From NCBI GenBank assembly GCA_942159475.1, contig OW804100.1:4734627-4798626 (forward strand): 64,000 nucleotides of DNA, in the 5' to 3' direction. This DNA is from Sthenelais limicola (Eukaryota > Annelida > Polychaeta > Phyllodocida > Sigalionidae). The notes under the pieces are model-generated. The model had not been told where the DNA came from. It ran no database searches and worked only from the letters and a program-made list of their open reading frames with translations. The translations under genes were made by a program, and so were the position numbers. Positions within the stretch are counted from its first letter, which is position 1. Each line of letters begins with the position of its first letter. Of the stretch, positions 28,501 to 38,884 are shown one piece after another.

Positions 28501-29921
28501 ACGATCGGGCGCGAAGGGTGCTGCTGCAGCACGAATGTTTCCTCGTGTCAGATGGGGTCCTGTATAGGATACCTCACTATACGCGCAGAGAGGAGTTGAG
28601 CCTGAGAGCACAACTGGTCATACCTCGGATGAGAGTAGAGAGCCTGCTGGAGCAGGTACACGCCACACCGTTGGGGGCCCACTTGGGGGTCAAGAAAATG
28701 CTGGCGACGGTGGGGCCGAGGTACTACTGGCCGACAGTATCAAGAGACGTGGCTATGTTTGTGGGCACATGCAAAATGTGCCTGGCAAATAAGCCTGACA
28801 GGCACCCTCTCAAGCTACCGATGCAGATTAGGGATAAAGCGCCGGCGCCCTGGTCGTCTCTGGTGATAGACACGGTGGGACCCATGACGGAGTCGGCTAG
28901 CGGCAATCGTTTTGTTCAGGTCATTGTCGACTTCTACAGCAGGTTCACGATCGCGTGGCCTACACACACGCTGGTGGCATCCCAGTTAATAATGGAATTT
29001 TTCCAGAAAGTAATATCGGTGATGGGAGTACCGGCGGTCTTGTATTCGGACAACGGTTCGACATTCACATCTAGGGCGTTTAGAGGCTTCTGTAAGCTTA
29101 TGGGCATACGCCAAATCTTCTCCAGCCCTTATAGGGCGCAGACGCAAGGATTATGCGAGAGATACAACGGAGTGCTGGTCCAGGCGCTGCGGTCATTTAC
29201 ACAGAGGTCCCAGCGGGACTGGGATGTGTTCGTCCCCGCGATCACGTTCGCAATGAACGCAGCAGACACGTATAGCCTCGGATACAGCCCGCATTTGCTG
29301 TTATTTGGCAGGGACGCAAAGTTGCCACACGAGAACGTGTTGGTGGAGTGGAAGGAGGAACTGAAGCCGGTGATAGACCACCTGGCAACAATTGTTAAAA
29401 CCCAGGAATTTTATGGGGAGGTAGCCCAGGACAATCTAGTCGAGACACAAACAAAAATGAAAGCTCGACACGATAAAACAGCAAAAACACACGGATACAG
29501 GGTAGGGTCACTGGTGTACCTGAAAATACATAGGCTGTTGGAAAAAGGTACAGGGACCAAGCTCCAGCCACTGTATACCGGACCAATGCTGGTGACGGGC
29601 TTGCCAAGCCCGTACACGGCAAGATTGAGGAGAGTTGACACGGGTAAGACGTTGCCACGTCCAATACATGTCCAACACCTCAAACCAATTAACATTGGTC
29701 GGAAAAATGGATTCCTGGGGAGACTTGTATCACCCGACTTAGTACCAATGCTGGCGTTTAACGATGACGCCAAAGAGGATGGGACCTCGGGGGACACTGA
29801 TTTTCGCGTCCCGGAGAACTGTGAGGTCGAAGATACTCAAGAGAATGAAGAGGAAAAGGAGGGAGCTGAAGAAAAGGATGGGGAGAAAGAAGAGGAAAGA
29901 GAGGGAGCTAAAGGTGAGTGA
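25524..29921 (+). CDS. pol: Pol polyprotein: protease, RT, RNase H, integrase (1465 aa)
   Basis: Numbered from TTG 25524. Protease: EILVDTGASITC with D35. RT about 320-510: VIDYRHLN, KCDCFCGFLQV and the active site YCDD (459-462), a permitted YxDD variant. RNase H about 605-715: IWTDASRVGLGA, ATERELLAV, YTDHAALL. Residues about 740-945 are an unusually long, basic, low-complexity linker. Integrase: a zinc-binding HATPLGAHLG...CKMC motif, then a DD35E core D1116-D1176-E1212 (VIDTVGP, YSDNGSTF, LCERYNG). The tail (about 1420-1465) is strongly acidic. The last codons (AAAGGTGAGT) form a consensus splice donor. All catalytic residues are present, with no disruption. Confidence 0.95.
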   Translation: MKIVQGGKEREIVLKLVNSKLTTQFGELEKEILVDTGASITCVSGKFLKQLRKEEGVVLDEGGVRMYVYTADGRGHKVRDRVQLRMRCGEAVLIAWFVVLSKLALPCVLGVDFLKATNARLSYGMKIGAVYTVRSEGNRVIPPRCEYTCMAIISSNWDMGGTMGEMRDIIRAGPTTLKVKDGLAKIVGADNKISVTVCNQGNEPIVMRKGFVMAAYTLKDQEAFLEKPVKGTTEGGPGEGGSKGGKQWEHELGTTLTGAQKKEMMELLGRYSDNFATKDNPIVLTEIYSHRIDLKEDYVPINKGPYRMNPHMMRAMKEILDEQMRLGVIERATGETEFSSPCFLVEKPGSATRKASWRLVIDYRHLNKQIRDQSRPFPSADETLEAVGNLQGKYFAKCDCFCGFLQVPVRKEDRHLTAFTSPFGVYQYRSIPMGLKTAPKAFHAVIEGVLRKVRNALVYCDDVIIASPDWSSHLRDVGLVMEAFRGVNLKFKAEKCAFGFEVIGFLGFVVTRRGLQPDPSKVEAIRTYPRPKNVKELRAFNGLANYYRSFIPNFSSRMRPLYEATKGSKGGTKATLIWTTEQEEAFGIMRNALCEEAVLRYPDYSRPFTIWTDASRVGLGACITQESVDGFHRPVAFAGRTMNAAETSYSATERELLAVRFGIDKFRHYVMGSRFVVYTDHAALLAINSKQDLTGRMARWLDWFGSFDFEIRHVKGRMNIVPDALSRRDYGGVETPEYTPKGLMKKKVRFTETQTLRYFDSQSAMGIAPIRKYRRPSILKGGKRRNVRRDGGTGEAEDSGSPEPVMAMQTDRPVRERKPTPKMQQLLEEKQAKGKAAAKEGQNSQTLPTGRMTNEDKDRRGPTPAKGRVGRQVRKKPVTTTKVLKAKPGRIGVKERERDTEGETALGEERVGPRKSGQKVSVLGKKGQFRKERRRKGVRGPGITSPDIAFEQKIEGYYAALGTKEKFLKAQTTDEFCFDMLQYIKYDQMPKSNDRARRVLLQHECFLVSDGVLYRIPHYTRREELSLRAQLVIPRMRVESLLEQVHATPLGAHLGVKKMLATVGPRYYWPTVSRDVAMFVGTCKMCLANKPDRHPLKLPMQIRDKAPAPWSSLVIDTVGPMTESASGNRFVQVIVDFYSRFTIAWPTHTLVASQLIMEFFQKVISVMGVPAVLYSDNGSTFTSRAFRGFCKLMGIRQIFSSPYRAQTQGLCERYNGVLVQALRSFTQRSQRDWDVFVPAITFAMNAADTYSLGYSPHLLLFGRDAKLPHENVLVEWKEELKPVIDHLATIVKTQEFYGEVAQDNLVETQTKMKARHDKTAKTHGYRVGSLVYLKIHRLLEKGTGTKLQPLYTGPMLVTGLPSPYTARLRRVDTGKTLPRPIHVQHLKPINIGRKNGFLGRLVSPDLVPMLAFNDDAKEDGTSGDTDFRVPENCEVEDTQENEEEKEGAEEKDGEKEEEREGAKGE
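29914..29919 (+). promoter_or_regulatory. Consensus 5' splice site at the end of pol
   Basis: AAAG|GTGAGT, with the cut after 29913, is a near-perfect donor inside the last pol codons. Paired with acceptors before env or the fourth ORF, it would remove most of the long spacer. Confidence 0.45.
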
Positions 29922-32900
29922 ATCACAAAGGGCAAGGAAGGCTTTACCTGTAGGAAGGGGTCACAATGGTCGGAATAAAGGAAGGGGACACTTGAAAATG
30001 GCTAGTTGTTAGAACGGCGAAATCGCTAACAATATATAACAATATATAATAAAAATAGAATGCAGTCAATGCTGGCTATTCTTTAAATTTTTATTATCCT
30101 AGATAACTTAGAGGAATGGGAACATGTTACAGAGCACTGCTTCGTGTCATCTATGAAGACAGGGGGGTACATGGAAATAGGACAGTGTACAAATTATGGG
30201 GTAATTTTTAAATTAATATATAATATCTAAAGTGAGGGTAGAAAGTAAATAACTGGACAGATACTGGGGGTATTTGATTATAAACAAACACCAATAATTA
30301 GGTTGTGGGATGTGGGCTAGTAGGTAGAATAAGACAAGATAGCATAATATGACGCATTGTACACAAACTTAACTCAGCCAATGGGGGAAATGAGACCGTT
30401 GAACAGGGGATCCAGACCACAGGGAGCCACGGGGGGGAGTGAACAAGGTGAAAGAAAGGGGGAGAGAAAGATAGGGGAAAGTAAAGGAGAATTGAGTAGC
30501 AGAGGGCCCACTGCACGCCGTGTAAAGTGGAAAATGAGTATTATACGCGTCAGTGGATCAGACCCTTAAGCGCAGCAGGTGCTACAGCTGCGGGAGGCAG
30601 AGGAGCGGCGCGCAGATGTTGGTAGTAGGAGAAGCGCGGAGCGCTCTTGGGCGCAGGGAAGAAGGATATGCAGATGCATGCAGTCAGGGAGTGGAGCGCA
30701 GATGCTGTGAGTCAAGACAGGCGGAGCGCACGGGCCTGCTTGGCAATAGGGGAGTTGCATTGGAGGTTGTGTTTAAGGAAGAGAGTAGAAATCAGATTAT
30801 TTAACTTACAAGGGGCAATGTTCTCTCTCTGTTGAGGACATCCTTTTAGAGGGATGTTGTTCTTGGGTCTCTAGTGAAACAAGATGGAGACTAATACAGA
30901 ACTAATCGGGGATGGGATGAGCGACATAGATACGAATTTGGGAATTAAATTATTTCTTTCCGAATTTGCTAATAACAGGGAAGCGGCACTGATATACATG
31001 TTGAATCACCCTTTGCTTGAAAGAACTGAGTGGTATAAGATACAGAGCGGGGTGGATTTAGTAACAAAATAGCTGACAGATAAATAGAGTCGAGGGAAAT
31101 ATAAAAAATAAATATCTATGGAATAAATACTAAAATATGAAAGAAGAAAATAAAGGGAGATGACTAGAAGACAAAAGAGGGTATTTGAAATTCTGGTGTC
31201 TTGAAAAGTAATGGGGGTGAAAAAGTTAATGGGGTACAAATAACGGGAGTGCGGGCAGGGGGGATTAGCGGCGGGCCTTGACACATTATCTGAGTGCAGC
31301 TTGTGGCATCGGTTGGCAGAGAGATCAGAGTGGAGCGCCGGCTACCTGATTGGCATAACGGTAGCAATATAACGGAGTGGGCAGATTTAATCAATGAGAA
31401 CCACAGAGTAGACAGGAAGGCGGCTGTGGCTGTGTAAATAAAATAGGGATATCGAGTAAAGGAGTGGCATCAATGTTAGAAAAGGGTATTGTTTGTACTC
31501 ATTCACCATTGATTTTATATACAGGAGGTATTTAGGCTCCACAATGGTGACTTGAATAAAAACTAGAAATAAATATTGGTGTGATTTATTGTGGTGCGTG
31601 TGCCTTTATATATATCCCACGGCACTGTCTTTATTGTGCTGTTGTGTGAATGTAGGCGCTTATATCTATGAGTATGTATTAGAGAGAAAAATGCGTGAAC
31701 AATACAGGTACTAACGATTGGTGTTTTTGGTTTAAGGATTACATTTTTCTATTTTAAACAGACCTAAAACATAATGAGTTTTTGGTGGGAAGGGGGGGGG
31801 GGGAAGGGAGGGAGTCTCAATCTTCGAATAATTACAGAGTGGTAGATAAAATAGATCTAAGAAATGCCATAAAAACATAATAGGAGATCAAGGCAAGGAA
31901 TAAGAGATGCCAGTCGCACCTAATGATACGACCTATGAGAAGATGGGGCCATGAAGAACATATGAATATCCGAAACACAAAAAGGGAAACAATACTATTT
32001 TATTTTTTTTTTCTATTTCTGTCTTACAGAACAAATTTAAGACTAAGGTAAGGAGAATAATTTGGTGAGAATTTAGCAGCCTGAGGCGAGATTGGAAATC
32101 CTGGTGAGAAATTTAATACACCATGTTTGTGGCAGCGGCATTTGTGCTGTGTGGGCGAGTTCCTTTGATGAATATTAATGCATAGATAAGCAAAATCTTG
32201 AAAGGGGAGAAATCGATCATGGTGCAACGATCGACTCAAGGCGTATACATAAGGGCACAAAAGGGATTTGGTGAACGGTCCCGCGCTATGGACTTATTCC
32301 TTTAAAATATTCACAAAGGGTGAGTGTTAATATTTGAATGGCTTATGGGCTGAAATAGACGGCATAAACAAGAGGAGAAATGTTTGCTCGATAATGAATG
32401 AGCCAAGAGGGCTTCTGGGGGTGTGATTAACACTACATGTAATTTGAAAGGAATTCGCATGGAATGACTGGTAAGTCAACAGTTACATGAGACGTGGCGC
32501 ATGCCACCACACATAATAGAGACATATGAATTCTAAAAGGGCTTTGTAATTATTGATTGGGTAGAGCATGCAGAGCATAGCACAAACAAAACTGAGAAAT
32601 TAGGGATTAGATGCGAGTCAATGACCATGTATAGGTATTGATTAGGGTAATACAGGATGTGTAGTCAGGAAATTCACATGATCAAGAGGGAGGCTTTGTG
32701 TTGATAAGGCATACAAGGCATGACGTCTTGAGAAGAGTGTTGAGGGCATTGTTATCCGTTACCAAGGGAAGAAATCGTACAGATGGAAGTCCAAACATAA
32801 GATGACGCATGCGCCTATGTATACTAAAGAATTAAGGGGAGGGGGGAGAGAAACGGTGACCGATTGACCCCTGTATGGAAGCGGGTCAGTAAACAGATCC

Positions 32901-34722
32901 GAGTAGTGAAGGGCGTTACACTACAAAATGAAAGGGGAGGGGGGGAAGGCCGGGAGGCCACCGCCCCCATACACACAGCGTCTCATGGAAAAGATCACAA
33001 ATATGAGAACTAAGAGTGAGAGGAATTTAGGTGATGAAATAATTAGGAATAGACATAGGAGGATACACTTAGTTATTACTTAGAAAGTTATACTTTATTA
33101 GACATGCATAAGAAAATTAATTTAGAGAAAACAAGTTAGCATATTTGTTTAGAGAGGGGAAATAATATGGAAAGCACCAGTGCCTCAGTTGTGTCGAGAT
33201 ACATGTATAATGTGTTGTGTAGAAACAATATATCGACATAACTTTGGCGTGCAAATCCAGAGATCTTGGTGTGTGTTGGTGTATGGTGCGAATCATGCCT
33301 CAATTGTCATCATGGTTTATGCATATGTGGGAGTAGGTCTCCAAGGACCGATGGGGAGAATGAGATTGCCGCACGAGCCAAAGGGAGCTGTGGAAGCGTG
33401 CCTTTTTGTTGGTTGATGTCAGTTGTTTGAGACATGAGATTCTGAAATATACTAATATTTTATTTTAAGCTCAGTTCTAGGGTCATCGAGCCACAAACCC
33501 ACCTGGGCGAGTTTCAAATACGGTCTGAACCCTTGTATCACGAAGGAAGTGGATTGCGAACCTGCAACTAAACATGAACTGGAGCTGGGTGTTGGAAACA
33601 CCTTTCCATATAAATCAGATACGAGCAGAGCAGATGCAATTTAGAACAAAAATTAGTGGAGCTCACAAGTATATAAGATAAAGATACAAGTTCAGAGGCC
33701 ATTAAAACCTGCTATGCTGTATCAGGTACCGAATTTTAGAAACAAGGGAGGGGTGAAAAACATATTAAAACTAGCTCTATAAGTCATGAGCGGCAGCTCT
33801 GGCATCCACAATTTCCGGGTTTTAATAAAGAAGCATGAATTCTATATGCGGGTAAAGGATTCCATGAAAGATGGAAGATGGGAGGACCCTTGGCAAATCT
33901 CACTTCAGCCGGGAGGAGGAGGCTGTGATGGTGCATGCAGGGGCGGGGAGATGGAGAGCACTCTATGCAAATGAGGGGGCATGGAGACAGAGGCACTGGG
34001 ACCTGCACTGGAGCAGCAACAGGCGTCACTTGGACGCTCGATTGCAGAACAGCAACACGTAGGGGAAAAGAGAAGAATAGACCGCAGAACCACGTGCGGA
34101 GTTTGATAGAAACTCAGAGTTGACAAGCTCCAGTGCGCTTTTGGGGAAAGATTCTAGCTATGGCAAAAGGGTAGGTAATACATTTCATAACGCATGCACC
34201 TTCCTTTGACATGACCGCATTGTGTGTTTACTACATTGAGGTGGGGAATGATTTGAGTTTAATGTCGGGCCGTGGGAGTGGGAGCACATCCAGTGAACTT
34301 GTATTGAACGGGAAAATGAAGTGTCTTTCGTGATTTATGTACCAGCAGGCTTCACTGGACTTGGAAGTTCTCACTATTTAGCCTGAAAAATTACTCCGTC
34401 TGAAATTACTTGGGAAAATTGATTACCACGTGGGGGGACGCCATGACAGTCTCAGCCGTGGTATTATAGAACACTGACTCCGGTTTGAGCGTAATTAGAT
34501 AGGATATAAGGGATGGAGGGATATGATTGAACGAAATTCGTTAGAAAAATAAAATTGGAACAAAATAAAGAATATTTATGTACAATCTATAAAGAGGGAG
34601 TCAGTGGCGCAACCGCACAAAATTTGAGACGGTGCGCACATGGAGTGTGTGGCAGTACAGCCACACGCAGCAAATAGACTTAACTTGAAAATAAGATATC
34701 TGGTTTTGCTTTAAATTATAGA
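29922..34722 (+). other. 4.8-kb spacer between pol and env
   Basis: Purine-rich on the plus strand and without a supported gene. The best small frame is 30884-31072 (62 codons, ATG in context AAGATGG), but I do not recognise it. There is a poly-G run near 31790-31802. It is probably an intron or regulatory region; the stretch ends in a pyrimidine-poor but AG-terminated site at 34711 shortly before the env ATG. Confidence 0.5.
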
Positions 34723-37182
34723 TTGATGCACGGATATTGGTTTCTCCTGGCTGTGACAATAGCTTGTGGGGAGCCAATCCTGCGCCAGAATTATGGTGTG
34801 ATGTTTAAGAAGATGGGGGAAATGGCAGATGGCGTGGAAATCGTTCAACTGGAGTTCCAAGCCAGCGTGGCCATACCTGCGCCGAAAGAAATTGAGTCGG
34901 CGCATGAACTACCTCCGGGATTTTCCAGATTGCAATTGACTTTGAATAACTATACTAGTAACTTGAATAAAAGGGCATCCACTGTATTTGGCCAATATAG
35001 AGAGTTAATAGCAGGAGTAAACGAAATAAATGATCTCAGGGATAAAAGGGAGGCAATTTTCCCTCCTGGTGGCAAGGTCCTGCATACATTATTCGGGGTT
35101 GCTACTGACCACGAGGTACGGGTAGTAGAAAAAGAAGTAGATCGATTATTTGACATTGAGAATATGAGGGACTTTAATGTAGAGGCCAGAGATGGGGCGA
35201 TTGCGGCTCTGGCTGACAATTCAAACATTTTGTTGGAGTTTGCGCATGCACACACACACGAGATTAATGACGTTCTGAAAAATATAACAGGAAAGCTAGG
35301 GTTCTTTGCTGGACACGCAGCTAATTATACTGATGGTATAAGGGATAACCTTATTAGACAGGAGAGGGTATTTTCCACTCTCCATCACTCTGTATTGGAA
35401 GGTTTAGTAGAAGAAATGTACTCAGAAAGGGTAAGGGAATTGAGTGCAATTGTGAAAGGGTTATTGGAAGGGATTGTGCATTCATCATTAATGATAGAAC
35501 TCAAAAAGAGTAATTGGCGCGAGCGCTTGCAATCAGTGGTGGGAAAAGATCTAGAGATATTGGAGTCTGAAATTGATTGGGGTAAAGCTAATTTAAAAGG
35601 AAGAACGCACAACAATGAAGTTGTATTTGCCATACCAATATACCTAACCACACCACAGCGCAGGTTCGAGCTGTTTGAAATGGAAATGTTTGCGATCCCA
35701 ATGCACGTACATAATTATAACTTGGACGGATATACTAAACTAAGATCTTCTAAGACCTTATTGGCTCGTAGTAAAGACAATGGAGAAATAACTGAAATGA
35801 GTAGTGTAGATGTATTAAGGGAATGTGAAATGGAAGGAGCTTACATGTGCCCCTTCTATGTGAAAGAACTTGGCGCTGCAGGTACAGGCTGTGGCAGCGC
35901 GTTATTTAATGACGACACAAACCAAATTGTGAAAAATTGTGAATTTGATACGTTTCTATCAGGGAAGGCACCGGCTTTTATTAGGCATGTAGGGGGATCT
36001 ACCTATCTGATGGTAAATGTGGGACATTGGGGTAATCTGACATGTAAAGAAGAAGGCTCAGGGGTAGTGGCTTTGTCACAAATATCTGTTTTCTGCGTGC
36101 CCTGCGATTGTTATTTTGACCTAAAGAATGCAAGATTAATACCAAGGGTAACTGAGTGTGTGAACAGTTCTGATTTTAATGTACATGTGGCTAATGGCGT
36201 AAACTTGCCTTTCGCAGTAGCGTTTGATATACCAATGGGAAATATCACAGGACAGTCCTTGACTGACTATCTAATAGAGTTGGGATTACCTACTAGTAAT
36301 GACATTGAGAACAAATTATCAGACTTACCAGTTGGGGCTTTAGAAAGGGGTAGGGAAGTGGCACAAATCGTGAGGGACATTAAGAGGAGAGATGCAATTT
36401 TGCAATCATCATGGGGGAGTGCATGGCACTCGCTACGGGGAATGGCAGGTAGGTCGCATATATCAGTTCTCCTATGGGTGGTGGAGATTATTCATTTGCT
36501 AATAACCTTTTATACGCTTTACAGGTTGTTCAGATTGGGGGTCCTGATGGGAGGCTATTCTGCAGTAGCGGCGGTAAAGGCTTTTAACTTTACCAGTTTC
36601 TCACGGAGGACGATCGAGTATCGTCCGAGAAAGATCGACGTGGCGTTGCCCACGACCACAAGCAATGAGGAAAAATGGTACGAACACCCGTACATTCACT
36701 TGGCAATTGTGGCAATTGGATTTGCGATAATATATAAGGTGGTGGGTGCGGCCTGGGGTTGGGCTGGGGGCCTGTGCCGGCGGAGACCCGCTGGTGCGAC
36801 GGCCTTGGTCCTGAGGGTGCAGCGCGGGGAGAAGTACATTGCACTTAGGCTGAGCGACGTGCTGTACAGCCTGGACATGCTGGCAAGCAGTGTGGCTCCT
36901 ACCTTGCGCTCCATCAGGGCCCACAGGTCCCTGGCCTGCTGCAGGATAGTGGTGCACCTGGACTGGGCGGGCCCACTAATCCTAAGAAATGCTGGAGAAC
37001 AGGAGAGTGTACACCTGCCCATGATTGTCACCCTGACTAAGTTCAGGGCGGGTAGTGCTCTTCACCTGTTGAATGACGCCGGCGCGTGCCGGGTGCTCGT
37101 GGCTGAGCACGGGGACGGCGAGGTGAGAGCTGTGGGGTGGGAGGATGATGGCCCTCTCCTACTTCCACCCATTGATGTGTAA
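34723..37182 (+). CDS. env: Envelope-like fusion glycoprotein (baculovirus F/errantivirus type, 819 aa)
   Basis: A type I membrane protein by layout. It has an N-terminal signal peptide (about 1-16, YWFLLAVTIACG). A furin-like RDKR sits at 106-109, followed by a short segment with LFGVAT at 123-128; this arrangement resembles the cleavage and fusion region of baculovirus F and insect errantivirus Env. Several N-glycosylation sites (NYT, NIT, NFT) and an ectodomain with spaced cysteines follow. The main membrane segment is about 578-602 (LLWVVEIIHLLITFYTLY). A second hydrophobic stretch is about 658-682. The long C-terminal tail is GC-richer than the rest. The ORF is intact. It is probably made from a spliced RNA. 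Similarity is by motif only. Confidence 0.75.
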   Translation: MMHGYWFLLAVTIACGEPILRQNYGVMFKKMGEMADGVEIVQLEFQASVAIPAPKEIESAHELPPGFSRLQLTLNNYTSNLNKRASTVFGQYRELIAGVNEINDLRDKREAIFPPGGKVLHTLFGVATDHEVRVVEKEVDRLFDIENMRDFNVEARDGAIAALADNSNILLEFAHAHTHEINDVLKNITGKLGFFAGHAANYTDGIRDNLIRQERVFSTLHHSVLEGLVEEMYSERVRELSAIVKGLLEGIVHSSLMIELKKSNWRERLQSVVGKDLEILESEIDWGKANLKGRTHNNEVVFAIPIYLTTPQRRFELFEMEMFAIPMHVHNYNLDGYTKLRSSKTLLARSKDNGEITEMSSVDVLRECEMEGAYMCPFYVKELGAAGTGCGSALFNDDTNQIVKNCEFDTFLSGKAPAFIRHVGGSTYLMVNVGHWGNLTCKEEGSGVVALSQISVFCVPCDCYFDLKNARLIPRVTECVNSSDFNVHVANGVNLPFAVAFDIPMGNITGQSLTDYLIELGLPTSNDIENKLSDLPVGALERGREVAQIVRDIKRRDAILQSSWGSAWHSLRGMAGRSHISVLLWVVEIIHLLITFYTLYRLFRLGVLMGGYSAVAAVKAFNFTSFSRRTIEYRPRKIDVALPTTTSNEEKWYEHPYIHLAIVAIGFAIIYKVVGAAWGWAGGLCRRRPAGATALVLRVQRGEKYIALRLSDVLYSLDMLASSVAPTLRSIRAHRSLACCRIVVHLDWAGPLILRNAGEQESVHLPMIVTLTKFRAGSALHLLNDAGACRVLVAEHGDGEVRAVGWEDDGPLLLPPIDV

Positions 37183-38008
37183 AGGTAAAAATAAAAAAGA
37201 TCATGCCTGCATGGGAAAGAATTATTAGAATGATAACACTATCTAGGGTCAATTAACATATATTTTTTTTTTTTCGATAGGGGAGAATGCATTAACAAAA
37301 CTGACTAATTAGCATGTGAACATGAAGGCGCGAGGTGGGTCAGATCAGGCTCTTAGAAGGGCAGCGTTCACTCATTATAGCATGATGGGAGTATAAAAGG
37401 ACGGGGATATCATAGGGTGTTGAACTGATTGCACAAAGTGCAACAAGAACCGGGTTATGGCATGTGAAAAGTAGTCTAGCATGGGCATTAGCTGTAAGGT
37501 ACAATGTGAAATCGATCGGGGAAAAATTCGACCTAAGAGTAACTAGGGGGAGGAGTTAATATATTGGTTGATGGGGATAAGGACAATCACAGAAAACAAA
37601 CTCAGTAATGGGACGTAAGTGGAATGTTTGAGCATAAGAAGGGTGGAGCTGACATTGGCTCCAATCAATATATGGAGGTGTGGTCAACGGGACAAAAGTC
37701 AACAAAATTGGGGGAAGGGGGGAGGGGGGGAGAGGGAATGGGAAGGTATAACATGGACCAATGAGAAGGGAATTATTGGGACCACAAGGTTGCGCGTGAA
37801 GCGTGCGATATGATTATTAAGTGTGAAATGGATTATGTAATCGATGGCCGGAGGGTTAATAGCCTGACTTAAAGACACAACTGACCACCCAGGTTTCATT
37901 AATGTGGGTGCTACAGACCAGACCACAGGGCCATACTCGAGGGATACTTTACTAAGTGGGAGATATCGCAAGTGGACTAAGAAGAGGTAAGGGAACTTTT
38001 CAGGGAAA
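37183..38008 (+). other. Spacer between env and the fourth ORF
   Basis: About 830 bases with no supported ORF, holding a T-run near 37264-37274. It ends in a good 3' splice site, CTTTTCAG (cut after 38003), six bases before the ATG of the fourth ORF. Confidence 0.5.
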
Positions 38009-38471
38009 ATGGAAAGACCGATGGAGAGACATGGGATTTTGATAGCTGATGCAGTGGTATGGTGTGACATGGATTTGGTGAAAAAGTACTCCTTCTATTT
38101 CAGGGCTTTGGAAGAAAGAGATGGGTGGGGGGCATTATGGGAAGTTGAACTGCCACACATACTGACTTGTGATCAGTATGTACGGGCATTTAGAGCGCTA
38201 AATTCAGGGGATTGCTACCAAATTGTAACTGAGTTAGGGAGAGCAATGTATGAGGAAAATGAGGGGGGGTTCGCTAAGTTTGTGGTCTACTTCTTGGACG
38301 AAGAATTTATTTTTTACCTTTTGGAGTGGATATTGGAAGTGAGATTCTCAGAGGCTCATCGATGGGTGGCCGGTTTTCTTAATCTTTTAGGGACTAGGGG
38401 AACCAGGAAATGGAAAAATGGGGTGAAATTGGTAAGAACAACTTTAGTAGGGGGAGTGGGGGAACTTATAG
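38009..38471 (+). pseudogene. Fourth ORF, N-terminal part, cut by the inversion
   Basis: It begins at ATG 38009, right behind the splice acceptor ACTTTTCAG, and stays open for 157 codons to the microhomology at 38472-38479. Beyond that it reads into LTR and MITE sequence and stops at 38518. The sequence is helical and acidic, with WILEVRF and YFLDEEFIFYLLEW blocks; I recognise no family. Its natural continuation is the Cys/His-rich segment at 22254-21703 on the minus strand, in the same frame. In this copy the gene is broken, so any product would lack the zinc-like domain. Confidence 0.7.
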
Positions 38472-38496
38472 CACGACGGGAATCACCAGCATCACA
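38472..38496 (-). repeat. 25-bp LTR terminus at the right end of the 19.9-kb element
   Basis: CACGACGGGAATCACCAGCA plus TCACA equals the matching end of the left LTR (18970-18994). It is followed by the CTGC target duplication. Confidence 0.9.
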
Positions 38497-38500
38497 CTGC

Positions 38501-38529
38501 CAATTGTACATTTTCTGAAAATCTGACCC
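38501..38529 (+). repeat. MITE family A copy, right terminus
   Basis: The terminal inverted repeat CCAATTGTACATTTTCTGAA to CTGACCC, the missing end of the copy begun at 18380. The retroelement inserted between the two parts. Confidence 0.9.
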
Positions 38530-38884
38530 CCTTGGGGCTGAGATAAGAAGGGCGAGGCATTCAAGCATATTTTAAATGACATCTTAATCTAAGACTTTCT
38601 CCAGTAAGCACGGATCTCTACGTTTTATTATAGTCTTTTAATGAACGACATTTTATAAAAACAGGATTTCATTTTTTTAGCTGCACGATGCGGACCTGCA
38701 CCTACGGTCTTGTATTCTTCATCTAAATTACTCTTTGCTGCAAACTCGACCGGCGTATTTGGAGATAGAATTATCTACATTTGTTACCATGGTTACCGAT
38801 TTGCTCCCCAATTGATTACGAAAGAAATAAGTTGTAATGCGGGATGGGTCTTGTATGGCAGCAGATTGCCAAGGTATGAATAAT

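Larger units (their letters stand above)
18573..38496 (-). mobile_element. 19.9-kb env-bearing LTR retroelement with an internal inversion
   Basis: The outer ends are the two ends of one LTR family: TGTTATGCC at 18573 and CATCACA at 38496, flanked by the target duplication CTGC. Both outer ends read as a minus-strand insertion. The left LTR (18573-18994) is complete. The other LTR is in two pieces: 25 bp at 38472-38496 on the minus strand, and 354 bp at 22263-22616 on the plus strand. The segment 22263-38471, holding PBS, gag, pol and env, is therefore inverted relative to the ends. The original order was LTR, gag, Cys-rich ORF, pol, env, fourth ORF, 3' noncoding, PPT, LTR. The integrase core and domain order place it in Ty3/Gypsy-like Metaviridae, resembling errantiviruses in having env. 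Confidence 0.92.

Noticed and set aside
30884..31072. 62-codon ORF between pol and env with a good ATG context
   Set aside because: Too short and without any recognisable domain or comparison; chance cannot be excluded.
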